A DNA stretch of 64,000 nt from Ectocarpus siliculosus (lineage: Eukaryota > Sar > Phaeophyceae > Ectocarpales > Ectocarpaceae). Position numbers and translations under genes: made by a program. The notes under the pieces are model-generated. The model made no database searches. It saw nothing but the letters and a program-made list of their open reading frames with translations, and was not told the origin of the DNA. Of the stretch, positions 28,282 through 40,090 are shown one piece after another. Where the stretch lies: positions 8,569,855 to 8,633,854 of the forward strand of contig FN649727.1 in NCBI GenBank assembly GCA_000310025.1. Reading direction: 5' to 3'. Numbering within the stretch: the stretch's first letter is position 1; every line of letters begins with the position of its first letter.

Positions 28282-30683
28282 TCAACTTTCAGTAGCAGCG
28301 GTGGCGGTTGTTGCTGCTTCTTTGAGCTTCTTGTGTGACTTGGAGATAGAGGTCTCGAGCGCCCTCTGTTCTTCTTTAGCGAGTCGCAACGTCTCAGCGT
28401 GCTCTTGATCCGTAGTGACTTTTGAGTAGGCGATGCTTCTGCACAAAGCAAAAGGAGATGAAATAGGTCCCGGTTATTATTTTGTTTCATTTGGAGACCA
28501 ACTGACGCAAACGAGAGATAGTTGCCGTGCCATTTCTAACCAGCAACGGGATGCAACCATTTGCCGAGGTACACGCAGTAGTAGGACATGCACCGGGGCT
28601 TGGCTGAAACCCTCCAGGGTAGTTTGGACTCTAGCAAGCGGCGTTGTCGTTTGATTTCTCATTTCCACTTCAACGGAGCTCGCACTCATTACGGCGAAAA
28701 GCAGAGAGCTGGTCACGCAAGTGCTGAAGAGATGAAGAAACGCGTACGAAGAGAACATACAATTTTCACCTGTTCATGTAAGCAAGATTTGCCTCTAGCG
28801 ATCTGACTTGCGCTTGAAGACCGTTGGTCTGGGACTGGAGTTTATTCAACGCTGATTGGACACCGTCCAGCTCTTGCCGAGCGCCCTCCACATTTCTCCT
28901 CGAAAAGGCGACGCTATCCCTACAAAGGGTCATCGTTTGTCGGTCCCACGCAGTTATGCAGGGTCGTGAGATGTATTCGCGCAGCCACACCCGTGTTACG
29001 GAAGGTCTTTAGTTGATAACTGTCCTTCTATCAAAGATGATGCTGTGCAGTTCAGTAGTGAACACCGACTTTTTCATTTGGAAAAGGCAAGAGGGCAACA
29101 TGAGGCACCTATATATCTCCGCGTAAGTGTCCAGATTCATGCGTGTTTCGTCGCGCAACCGTAGGAGTAGCAAACCTCGCTCCGGACTTTGAAGAGTGAT
29201 CTGTTGAAAGAGGTCATGGGGGAGCGCTCGTGAATGCACAGCAGGACAAAACAGAAAACACGATAACAACCGCCTTCAGGTTTCGGTTCTACGAGGTGTG
29301 TTGTCTCAATTCCAGATCTGGATGCCGTAGTTGGTTTGATATGCTCGCATAGCAACATCCAGGTAAGATTTGAAGTTGGGGGGTGGTTCACCTCGCGAAT
29401 GACCTCGTCGTATAGCTCAGAGAATACGCTTTCGCGCACGGCGCATACCGCTCCTGGGCGCGCTTGCAGGGTGGCCAACCGGGCCTCTACTTTGTTCTGA
29501 ACCTTTTCGAGCTCCCCTCTCGACCGCACGGTGCCGGAAACCTGCAGAGCAGCAAGAGATTCAAGAATAATGGAAGAGTGCACTTCCGAACGAATGCGGT
29601 ATCAGGTACATGTCCTGGTTTTCTAAGGCTGCCGTCCAGAAGTACATGCACAACAGGCAGGCATTTTGTTTTCATATCGTCGATGTTCTTCAAAGACGAC
29701 GTGTTATTCAATGAACTTGGCTTGAATTTGTCACAAGTAAACGCATATAGTCTGTTATGTACAGGTAGGGTGGTTACAGTTGAACATGCGTATTAGTGCG
29801 AAAACACCCATCATCACCACATTTAACCGCCCGGCTGAATCCTACAAGCGGTCAGACAGATCGGCGCCTCCACACTCCTACATACGTCCAGTCTAAACCG
29901 ACCGATGCCTCGAAGACACATGCAGATAGATATGTTTCACACGAACGATGCCCAACTAACTTTACTTCAAGGACGTAGTTCTCTGAATAAATTCAATTAT
30001 ACGAAGATGATGAAATTATCACTACTCACCGTTTGAACCCATTCGCCCGCCGCATCGGCGTACTCTTTGTTGGGTAGTATCGCTTTGAGAACGGCTGTGA
30101 TGTCATCCCCGCCACCTCGGGGACGCCTTGTTGTGTTCCTCGTACTGCCGGGTGCTGCTGCGCCAACACCGGCGAGACGTTGTGTGGCTTCGTCAGGCCG
30201 GCGCTCGTCAGAGGCGTATAGTGAAATGTATTGAGGGAGGCTGTCGTGACCCATTCTCATGTCAAACGCGATATCGGGCCTGGCCAAAACCGGGTCTTCA
30301 TATTTGAGGATCGAGAAGTCATCGTCCACCTCGTCGGCTGAACTACATGTTGGTCCAGCCGCGCTTTCCGCGGAAACAGCCTGTAATTTACAGCAGAGGG
30401 GAAAACGTTCAACGCACGTTGGCTGATAACGGCTCAACGGCATATACATGTATGTACTGTAGAGCACTCTCGTTGTAGCAGCATGTCTTGCTTCATAATG
30501 TGGGGTGCTGTATGTATTGGATACACAGTCAGATTCATGTGCAGGTACTGCTGCTGTACTGCAGTTTGCTTCCGTACATCCTGTGCTAGGTTGAAAAACG
30601 CGTCTAGCCAGACCATCCCATAGTCTAACCTCAGTGAGGGCACCCAGCGGCAGGTCGCCTAAGGCAGACGGTTCAGGGATCAT
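28282..30683 (-). CDS. Axonemal inner-arm dynein light chain p28 (DNALI1 family)
   Basis: The model has six exons: 30683-30630, 30380-30030, 29541-29392, 29200-29109, 28919-28770 and 28438-28282. All have GT-AG borders and agreeing phases, giving 317 residues. p28 is a subunit of the monomeric inner-arm dyneins of cilia and flagella. Family landmarks in order are ILKYEDPVLA, DDITAVLKAILPNKEY with GEWVQT, then FSELYDEVIRE, ITLQSPERGLLLLRLRDE and EIYRDSVAF. A long C-terminal coiled coil follows, ending in a Lys/Ala/Thr-rich tail. The protein is somewhat longer than animal p28, mainly through a Pro/Gly/Asp-rich insert in exon 2. It starts only about 280 bp from the divergent CUE-PDZ-PX-VPS9 gene. 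Its presence fits an organism with flagellated zoids or gametes. Confidence 0.92.
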
Positions 30684-30962
30684 GGGAAAGATAAAGATAC
30701 ATCTCCTGACAACGACGCAGCCGCAGGTAGCTGACATGAAAAACGCCACACAAAAAAAACTGGCGGGGAAATCCGGGGGGTCCGCGGGTTGCGAAACATC
30801 ACCCATCCCCCTGCCTGCAGAGAGCTGCAGCAGTAGGTAGAACAGCACGAGGGATCAGGCGCACAGCATAGCTCTGTCTTGCTCTGTGGTGCACCAACGC
30901 AAGCGTTCAACCACTGCCATGCGAGAGGGTGACCCGAACCTACTATCCGTAGTCCTGGAAGG
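30684..30962. promoter_or_regulatory. Shared divergent promoter region (inferred)
   Basis: The 279 bp between the p28 start codon (minus) and the proposed VPS9-protein start codon (plus) must hold both upstream regions. No TATA box or known factor site was recognised. The call rests on geometry only. Confidence 0.35.
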
Positions 30963-33900
30963 ATGAATGATGAAGCAAAGGTGAGTTCTTGACCCCCCAA
31001 CGTATGCTACGTAGTTGAGGTGCCTGTTACGCACATCAGCAGAACTCGTTCACAAGCATATGCAGGTGAACTCACGTCGCTCTCCTGCTCCTGCCCACAA
31101 TCATGGGACGCATCTGCAGCGCCCTTGAGAGGTTTGCGAAGACGACTAGTCCTTGCTGAAGGTGCGAAAGGAAGTAATTACAGTACGCCAGGAGCGTACA
31201 GCAGTGGAGTGCGAAGAGCACACCACACACCACCCCACCACAACAGTCTTAACCGTCGACCCACCTTCGGGGCTACAGAGTGTCACGCGATGACATGATG
31301 AAGGCCAGCTCCGAGGACCCCCTCGCGCCCTTTCTAAGTACATCATATCTCGTCCGACAAGCAGTGGTGACGATTCGTGCGTGCTGGCATGGTTTACCCG
31401 AAGTACTTGTTGTTGTGCTTCCTCCCTTACCAAATTGTTGATACTATGTACCACAGCAGATGCGAGCTGAATACTTCCTCCCTCACCAACAACGGTGTCT
31501 TGATGGCTGTAGCGTGGTGAAAACGTGGGTGCATATCACACCCCGTCGACCATGTACTGCTCCTGGGCGGTTTTCTCATCTTGAAAGGGTTCACCTACAA
31601 CGAACGTTGCTGCTCGTGGTGTTGCTCCTGCTCACCGGATTTGAAAATCCGTAAGCAGGTACTGTTCGACATGTTCCCGGACACCCCGCATCAAACCCTG
31701 GCCACCATATGGCGCAACTGCGGCGAGGACTTCTCCACTGCGTTGGACGAGGCCCTCACAGTTGCAAGTCTTGGCAACGCCGACGAACAGGGTGAGTGTA
31801 GTGCTGTGCTTTGCGTAGACTTGATCTGATGTTGAGTCACATATTGTACATTTATCACGTAGGCGTTGCACATGTACGGCTTCCACGTGTTGCACGTGAC
31901 ACCGCACCCTATAAGCGTTGTTCTCAGTGTGTTTCCTCCGCAAAGGACCCGGCTGCGACTCACCAATGGCCACGTGACGTTTCTCGGCCATGTATTGTTC
32001 CTTGGCGCGCTGCGGGACATCTTCTTTTCGATCACTAGACCTTTGTATCATACGTATATGCATTCTTTCATTCGCGTTTTTTCGCGTCGGTACTACTGTA
32101 CCCGCTCTCGCTCCACTGTTGGTACAGCTCGATTCGACGGGGGTGACTTTGCCGCGATAGAGGCACCTGTTGATTATTGGGAGGATGCACCTGCGCTCCT
32201 ACCCGCGCTGGGGGAACGCCGTTTTGCACCGGAAACGAGCGCGGGACCGGTGTCTTCCTCAAGGGCCCACGATACCGCTCCCGAAACTAGGCGGCCGAGC
32301 GCAAATGGAGGAGGAGTCACCTATGCAGACGCGGCTTCAGCGATGTCCCCGAGGGAAAACGGACTGCCGAAGCTGCCTTGGGAGGGCAAGGAAAAGCGGT
32401 ACGTTATAGGCTCCGGAGAGCTCGGGCTCTTGAACGAGCTTCAGATGCCTAGGAGAGGGGCCGTAGTGCCGCTCCCCGTGGATTTTCTCAGGGTACCCGT
32501 TGGCTCCTCCCAGCCCTCGACGCCGCCGGCGCCGGCCGCAGAGCCGCTCATCGTCCTAGACCCCGATGGGAGATCAAGCGAGCCAAACCAAGTGCCCAGC
32601 CCCACTTTGGCATCCGTTCGCGGCAGTGTTGTGTGGGACGGCGAGAGGGGGAGGGGAGACCCCGCCAGCAGCAGTCCGGGGGCCTCGTTCGGTGGCCGGC
32701 AGTTTGGATCCCCGGCGAAGAACACGCCATCGGTCAGAGCCAGCCCCACGCTCCTCCGGAATGTTGGGGAGAACCAACCAACGGTTGAGAGCACCGACGC
32801 AAAGCCGCAGATGAAGGTCGTAGGCGGCGATCGGAACGGCGGTGAGCGAGTGGGCGACAGCCCGGGAAAGGAGGCGTGGGCGATCGGCAGCAGCGGGCAG
32901 CGTAAGAAGCCGGTGCCAACAGCCCTGAGGGGAGAGCCGATCCCTGCTAATAGTCGCAGGACGGACTCCCGGCCGCCGGCCAGGGGAGGTAGCGCGTGGG
33001 GCGCAGGGGCAGGGGGCAACGCCCAAAAGGTGGAGACAGCGTCGGCGGCGGAGCGAATAGCTAACTTCCGTCCGGGCACGAGGTTCCGCGTGGCGGTGGA
33101 CAAGGGCGTGACTGGTCTCGGCATCACCGTCAAGGAGATTCGAGGGAGGTTCTTCGTGTACAAGCTGCAGCACCTGGCGGACGGATCTCAAGGCGCAGCT
33201 GAGGTGAGCTAAGCCCGTCGGCACGCCGGCACGACGTCGTATCGGTATCGATCCGAATGCCCGTCTTTCGTCTTGTTCTTTTCCGGGGAGGTTCTCTCCG
33301 TTTCACACATATGCCGTTTTTTTTATTTTTTTTTCTGCCCGTGGGATCTTGCGTGTTTCCGTGGAGATGACCGTTTTCAACCACGGAACAGATACCCAGC
33401 ATGCACCTTGGTGTGTCCAGATGGCCTACTACTACTGTAACAAACTGCATTGGAAGCGTGGTTGGTGCCGCCCTCGTCGCTACCGCTGTATTGTAAGTCC
33501 TATCCCATCGCTACCGCCGCCCAACGGCTCTATCAGGAGGCAGGCGTAAAGGCGGGAGATCAGCTGCTTGGTGTGGAGGAGCTTGACTTCGAGACGGAGA
33601 GATGGGATATGGACCAACTGGTGTCATACATGGGCGAGCTGATGGGCGTAGTGATTCTCCACGTGATGCGGGGCTTCGGACCGCTGCCCCAGGCGCCAAA
33701 GAGCGACTTCGAAAACGGCATGAGCTACGGAGTTGCTCGTTCCAACGAAGAAGACGGTGCCGCGGACGGCTCTGCGGGCACGGATGGCGGGAATGAAAGC
33801 GGGGCGAGTACGGTTCAGAGGAGAGCTCGGCGGCTGGTGGAGGTCCTGGAGGAAGAAGATCTTTCGAAACCATCGGAGGCCGCCGATATCTCACGCCTTT

Positions 33901-36900
33901 ACTGCCAAATCAACGACCGAGCGAGGCAATGGGACACCGGAGAGCTCTGGCTTTCGGTGAACGACATGGCTCGCCGCCCTTCGAGAGATACCCTGGCGGT
34001 GATGGCGAACCAGTGGCACCCTGACCCGCCACCAGGCTGGGACGAGTCGGACAGCAGCGAGGGCCGGTCGCTGCCGAACAGCAGCGGAGCGCAGCGAGCA
34101 GAGAGATCGTCAAGCGACATTAGCGACGACTCCCTCGTGCCGGACCCGGCAGCAACAAAACGCGACGGTGTCGGCGCGCAAGACGGAGATGAGCCCGGCA
34201 CCGACCTTGACACGATCGGGGCGGCTCTCCTCGGCCAGCCCCTCTTCAGCGACCCGTTGATGGAGGGGCGGGTGGACGAGGCAGGGGCGGCAGCGGCGGC
34301 GCGATCGTCCTTGGCGGACGGCGATGACGAGGGCGGCGGGCACTACTGGTCCCCCTGGCCGCAGCTCGTGGCCCTCGAGAGCAAGGCCGCGCAGAGGACC
34401 ACCGTGGTGCCCACGCAGGGCCTCCGGAAGGCCTTGAACGTCCGGATCTTGGAGCAACCGCCACCTGTACCGGCGGCGGCGGCGGCGGGTAGCGACGACG
34501 GCAAAGGGGGGCGGTCCTCGGCCCCGCAGACCGCCTCGTATCTGGTGTGGGTGATGGACGTCGAGAGCGGGGCGGAGTGGAGGGTGCGTCGGTGCCACCC
34601 GGAGTTCTCCGAGCTCTGGGAGGTTTGCACCGGGATGAGGCCGAGCCTGGCGCGGTTGGACTTCCCGCCGTGGCTGCCGGACGTGAAGGAGACGGCCGGG
34701 GTAGTGGACGCCCGTAGACCGAGGTGCGTGTGTATGCATGGTGCTGGTGCTCACCGAAGGCGTGGATATTTATGCTATGAGGCAGAAGAGGGTGCTTTGG
34801 TGTTTGGGGGTGGGGATGCGCCCATGCCGTTGCCGAAATGATCGTTCTGTTTTTTGGTTCACGTCATACCGTGCGCAATGGTTTTTTTGTGAGGTTTCAT
34901 CGTTTCTCGTCCTTTTCTTTTTGAGGGGCCGGCGTACTCTCAACTTCGGTAAGGCGTGTGTGTAGCTTCTTTACAGAATCTCAAGTTCCTTCTCTTGCTG
35001 GCGACGCAACAAAAATAGAGTGCTCAAGTACTGTATGCCTCTTGTCCAGTTAAACTCCGCCGCAAAAGCGATGTTTTGTACCTCAAAACAATACCAGTTT
35101 TACGAACTCCTCTGACGACCGACCTCCCCTCTCTCGATACCGACGTCTCCCGTGCCGCCGTAGGCTGGAGGCATATCTACAGCGGCTGTGCAGCCTCCTT
35201 TACATGGGACCGCTGCACCCCTCGTCGGCACACCTGGCGCACCTGCTGCAGGACTTCCTCGGCACGAGCCCGCGCGTAGAGACGCTCGGGCGGCTGCAGA
35301 GGAGCAGGCCAGAGAGGGAGCTCCGGCAGGCCCTGCAGGTGATGGGGGAAAGGGCACGGGTACGGGGAAGGGTTTGCAATCCGTGCTGGGTGTTTGAGAG
35401 TCGTCGGCATTCCCATTTGCCGCGCGTACGTCGAACGTACTTCTCACTTGAACCCTAAGAGTGCTTGGAGGTTTTGTTGTGCCACCAGGCAACGCGTGTC
35501 TGTTTTTTTTGCCGTAAATGTGTGGTATGTGCTTTTTTGGCCTGGGTGCTCCCCCGTGGCCGGGAGCTTGCGTGCGGGCAAGGGGAATGGGGACAGTATC
35601 TCCACACCAAAAGACACAGCCGATATCGTTAGTCGACATCAGCAACCACCTCAGCGGGTCGAACGGGTTTTCTCCTTTGCCGTTTCGCAGCGTTGACAGG
35701 TTGGTTCTTGGCTCGATGTCGCAGCTGTTATTCATGTACCGGTATTGTTTTACCGTACCCTTGTGCTTTTTGGCTGCACCTACGTTTTTCTTTTTTGACA
35801 CATGCCGCAGGTTCGCGCGTGGCAGATGTTTCGACTCCCTCCGTTGGAGCGCGCGGTCGCCGATTTCGTCCGGGAGATTTGCGACAGCCCCGCCTCACGG
35901 AGCAAGAAGACCGTACCGGCAGAAGCGGTCCTGAAGAGATTGACGGACGTCATCGAGCACCTTCAGTACGTGGTTACTGAGGGCTGCTTCAACGAGCTTC
36001 GCGAAATGGTGCGTGCGTCTTCGCCGAAGGGGGAACTCCGACCGAACTTTTCATGGTTCTACTCTTTCCTCGTCCTTTTTCGTGCCGAGTCGCAGACACT
36101 CTGGTACTCGGCCCTTTTTTCGGGCGAGCACTGAAGCACTGAACAGACTCGCGAAAGAACTTATACAATCGGTGTTCGCTTCATCCAATTGTATTTATCA
36201 TAACGGGGGTATTTTGCTTCATCCAATGATATGTATTTTTTCTTCCGGTTTTGAGGAGGACAAGTCTGCTACGTGTTTGACGTGTCGTTTTTCATGATGC
36301 TTTTTTTGTCTCGGGGTTTCCATCGAAAGGTTCGATCTTCCTCGGCGGTGACGACATCGGCTGGACGGGGGCACAGCAGTGGGAGGGGGTCCGAGGGAGG
36401 GGAGGGGGGCGGCAATGACCACCCGGAGCTGGCTAGCCTTGCAGAGGAGGACGAGGCGCTCGACCTTATCTCCGGCAGCGTGCGGCGGCAGGTGGAGGCC
36501 GAGGTTTTCGTGCCGGTGATGGGAAGGTGAAAAAGTTACCGTTTCGCGTATTTATTCTTTGGGTTTGTTCCTCGACGTCCCGTTGCAGACCTTGCGCGTT
36601 TAAGTTGGGGGTAGACTGATGGAGGTGCGCGTTGATTTCCATGGGCACTGAGTGCTGCATTTCCAAACTCCGGGATTGTCATTGTACGCTCGCCCAAACG
36701 GTGGGCCCCGACTTACCTTTTGAAAACCTTCACACACATGAGTTGTGCCGTAAACCGCGTCGCCCCATTTTGTCGCGTAATGTATGGATCGATCGACGGA
36801 CGCACGTCCCCTCGAAAATGGCACTGCTCGAGGACGTCGCTGATCCTCGTTAACACCATGAGATGGCGTTGGTGTGCCCAAACTGTTCTATGTAGTGCAC

Positions 36901-38828
36901 CCGGACGTTGGTAGATAGACTCTAGGGGTCGACAGTTTTCATCTTTCTCTCACTGAACCTTCGGACATGGTGTTAAGTACGATACATAGGTGAAATTGGC
37001 CCCGTATTTCGCGCACAACAGATCTCGAAATCGGCAACCTTGTTGCAGGACGGTTCCGACACACTCACGTTGGATGTTCGGGACTTTTCCACCATTCCCA
37101 TTCGCCTCGCTCTCTACGCGCGTGCCGTGTGCGCTGATTTGATTGGTCGACGAATCATGCCGAAAACCCAAGAATCTACAAGAAACTAACGGAGGGCGCT
37201 ACAGCCCGGCTGGAGAAGGCGGTAGTTCTCGGCGTGGAGGAAGCCAGGGGAAAGCCGCAAACCTACCACGGCGTCCCGACGAGCAACATATCTCCGAGCG
37301 GCTGGAGCAGTTCCATGAGGCTGCTGCAGACCGTGGGGTTGTTCACGCTCCCGTGCGACAAGGTGAGAAATGCAGGCGCCCATGGGGCAGAGAAGCGTAC
37401 ATGGCTACCATGTGGTTTTCCATGTGGGCGGAGGCGGATCGCCGCAGGGTGAACTTCTCCGTCGCCCCTGTTTACCTGCTGAGCAAGCGTAAACGCGCCG
37501 ATCGCATAGGTTCTTCAGCTCTATCCTCGCCCTCATGCTCATCTCGATCGGCAGTTCGTACGCTTTTTCGTGGTTACGCCGCGAGTGTGGTAGCCACCCA
37601 GCGTTTAGTGTGGATATCCCGAATGCTCAGGGGGTGAGGGCGGGGGGTGTACTCATAGTCGTGCATTCCGTAGTCGTTAGACCATTGACCTCGCATCCCT
37701 ACAAAGCCGGGACGGAGCACGCCGGGTTCTCACCGGACCAGGCTAGCACATCACCAAGCGCGAAGCGCTGTGAGGTATTGGGCGAGTCGCATGGAGGGTG
37801 CGCTGCATCCTACTAAGGGTGTTCGGCATCTTGTGCTTACTTCCTTGCGTACGGATGGCAGCTGCGAATGACTTAATCTATTTTCTGGTGCTTTCACTTC
37901 CAGAGACAGTTATGAGCACTGTGTAACTGCGTCGAGAGTGCTTGACCAATGTAACACAACGTGGTGCGATGATTCCCTTTTCGCGGAGTGAGGGTTCTCG
38001 ACCCTGCACAACATGATCTACTCGATCACCAGAGGGCGCATGTTTCTTGCCTCTTCCTTTTGTGTACCCGCGTGGACCACGGAGTTAGCCCCAGTGAGAG
38101 AAACATGAAAATCTTGTGCAATAGCGGAGGCACACGACGTGCTGGTTTCGATTTTATTCCGTCGCTCCCTCTTTCCGACGCCGTGCTGCAGCTCGACGCT
38201 CTGATGGCGGTGGCTCACGATATCCCTGCGTTGCATCGAGTGGAACACCCCGGCGACAACGCCAGCAGCCTCGGTGCCGACGACTTCCTTCCAATTTTCA
38301 TCTACGTTCTTGTCAACTCGAGGGTGGAGAATTTGGCGGCGCAGTCTGTCATCCTCGAGACTCTGTGCGACCCGAAAAAGATGATGGGGGAAGCAGGTGG
38401 GTCAGTGTACTTTTTTAGCGTGAAAGGTCGTAGACGAGTCGCGCACTCAAGTCCCGCCCTTTGGTGAACGCGTGCCTGGTATGTGTCAAGCATTGCCAGA
38501 AGCTCTTATGCGCTCGAACATGGATGGAGCAAACGACGTGTGTGTGTGTTTTGATTTTTGTCCGTGGGTGTGGGTGTGCTTTTTGGCCAAAGTGATGTCT
38601 GCGTCTGGGCCGCCTCTCCTCCTCGCATATTGACCTCCTCTGGCCCGCACCCCCCACCACCACTTGCCCTGCCTGTTTCCCCCTTGGTGTTGGCGGCTCC
38701 GTTGGGGTTTCCTTGTCGACACAGGCTTTTGTGTTGCGACGTTCTCGGCGGCGTTACAGCACCTTAGCCGCCAGGCTGAGGAAAGATCGCGAAGCAGGAC
38801 CTTCTCGAGCTTTCTCGGACGACGGTAG
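30963..38828 (+). CDS. CUE-PDZ-PX-VPS9 protein, probable Rab5-family exchange factor
   Basis: Exons are 30963-30980, 31659-31791, 32128-33203, 33537-34723, 35164-35338, 35811-36008, 36330-36526, 37173-37362, 38192-38396 and 38725-38828. Phases agree, giving 1160 residues. The ubiquitin-binding CUE-like domain (VLFDMFPDTPHQTLATIW, about 7-45) comes first. A long Pro/Ser-rich linker follows, then a PDZ domain split by an intron (about 370-452; GLGITVKEI, then AGVKAGDQLLGVEE). A PX domain spans about 720-865 (SGAEWRVRRCHPEFSELW). The VPS9 domain (about 985-1145) includes GADDFLPIFIYVLV and GEAG. VPS9 domains load GTP on Rab5-type GTPases, PX binds endosomal phosphoinositides and CUE binds ubiquitin, so an early-endosome role is inferred. 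In the GE-x-G motif the usual Tyr-Tyr is Phe-Cys. The first exon (MNDEAK) is inferred from ATG context and a perfect donor; the 37171-37172 acceptor is weak. Confidence 0.82.
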
Positions 38829-40090
38829 ATGAAATGGTGTCCTCCGCTTGGCTGCAATCAGCGTCGCGGTGGTTTTGTGATGGTGTGTTTTTTGCGTGTT
38901 TACGAGACCTGCGCCTTGGCGTCGTGTTGTGGATGTTGTGGTGGCTGGAGGCTGGACGAGAGCTGCTGAGCAAGAACAGCAGTGTTTCTATCCTTTTCTT
39001 GGAACACTAGAGCTTGGCTCAGTTTTCGGCCCTGTATATTGCGCGCTGCCTGCGACGACTTCGGCTCGTAGGAAGAGTAACGGTGACGTGTGTTTGCTTG
39101 GGGTATCGTGTTACGGACATGATTTTCTTGTATTTTTGTTGGTGCTCTGCCTTGAAAAAGTTAACTTCGTATGTTGTATCTACAGCTGTGCCGGTTTGGT
39201 TAGAGTCAGCCTTCTGTGTGCCGAGTGCCATGCGCATTGTGCGGCTATGTAGTCGAGATATTGAACTCCATGTACAGCGGAAAAAGTAAGACATCCATCC
39301 AAAGTATACTCGGAGTACTGCTGTACGTACGTTACAACCGCTCATGGAGGGCGGTTGTCGATTTTGGTGCATGTCGTAATATGTACGCGCTGGGATCCCC
39401 GGTGCCGTGCGATATTGATCATGTGTCGCTGTGCTTAGGTCACACCCGGGCCTGCGAGATCGCGCCTTACTAGCTTAGGTCACACCCGGGCCTGCGAGAT
39501 GCCCGTCATCTGGCTCTGGGTTCGTCGAACAACAACAGGGCACCTCTTGCGTTGAAGTTACAAACTGAGCCTGCGATGGTAACCATGGAAAGTTTCTCTG
39601 TGCCGAGGCGCACGTTTGTGTGTGAACGAGTGTGAGCCCCAGAAGTGAAACGAAGCAACGGACAAAAACCTTGCATATCACCATCCACCGAATCTCACCG
39701 TTCCGTGTCACTGCTGTGTACAACGCCCGCCATGGCCTCGGTAGCCTGTGCACCTGTGGCCTACGGCTGTGTGCCGTGAAGGCTGACATTGGTCACGTAC
39801 GTTGCGGCATCCCCGTAGATGCACTTGTGCACACCACATTTACATAAGAGACAACATCTCCTGGCGCACCCAGGTGTATCGAAATGCATACTCGAGTACA
39901 TGCTGCAGTACACCGCAACAAGGCCAGTGGAAGAGGCAGGATGTGGTGTGAAAGCGGAAAGCGGAGGAATTACAGAGCACTACGCTGTTCATCGAGCATT
40001 CTTCGCTCCAAGAAAATTTCTGCGCGTCGTCACCAATACCAACCGAAGAAAAAAATACCATAAAATACACGCTGCCTTCCTTGCGCGCGC
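38829..40090. other. Intergenic segment
   Basis: No coding exon was recognised between the VPS9 gene stop and the sensor-protein start. It contains the 28-bp direct repeat at 39433-39500 and one copy of a recurring TACTGCTGTAC motif at about 39316-39326. Confidence 0.5.
39433..39500. repeat. 28-bp direct repeat, two perfect copies
   Basis: The block starting GCTTAGGTCACACCCGGGCC and ending TGCGAGAT occurs at 39433-39460 and 39473-39500, separated by 12 bp. The copies are identical, which suggests a recent tandem event. Confidence 0.9.

Noticed and set aside
31297-31440. Alternative first exon for the VPS9 protein (MMKASSEDPLAP)
   Set aside because: Possible donors are weaker or out of phase; the ATG at 30963 with a perfect phase-0 donor is preferred.
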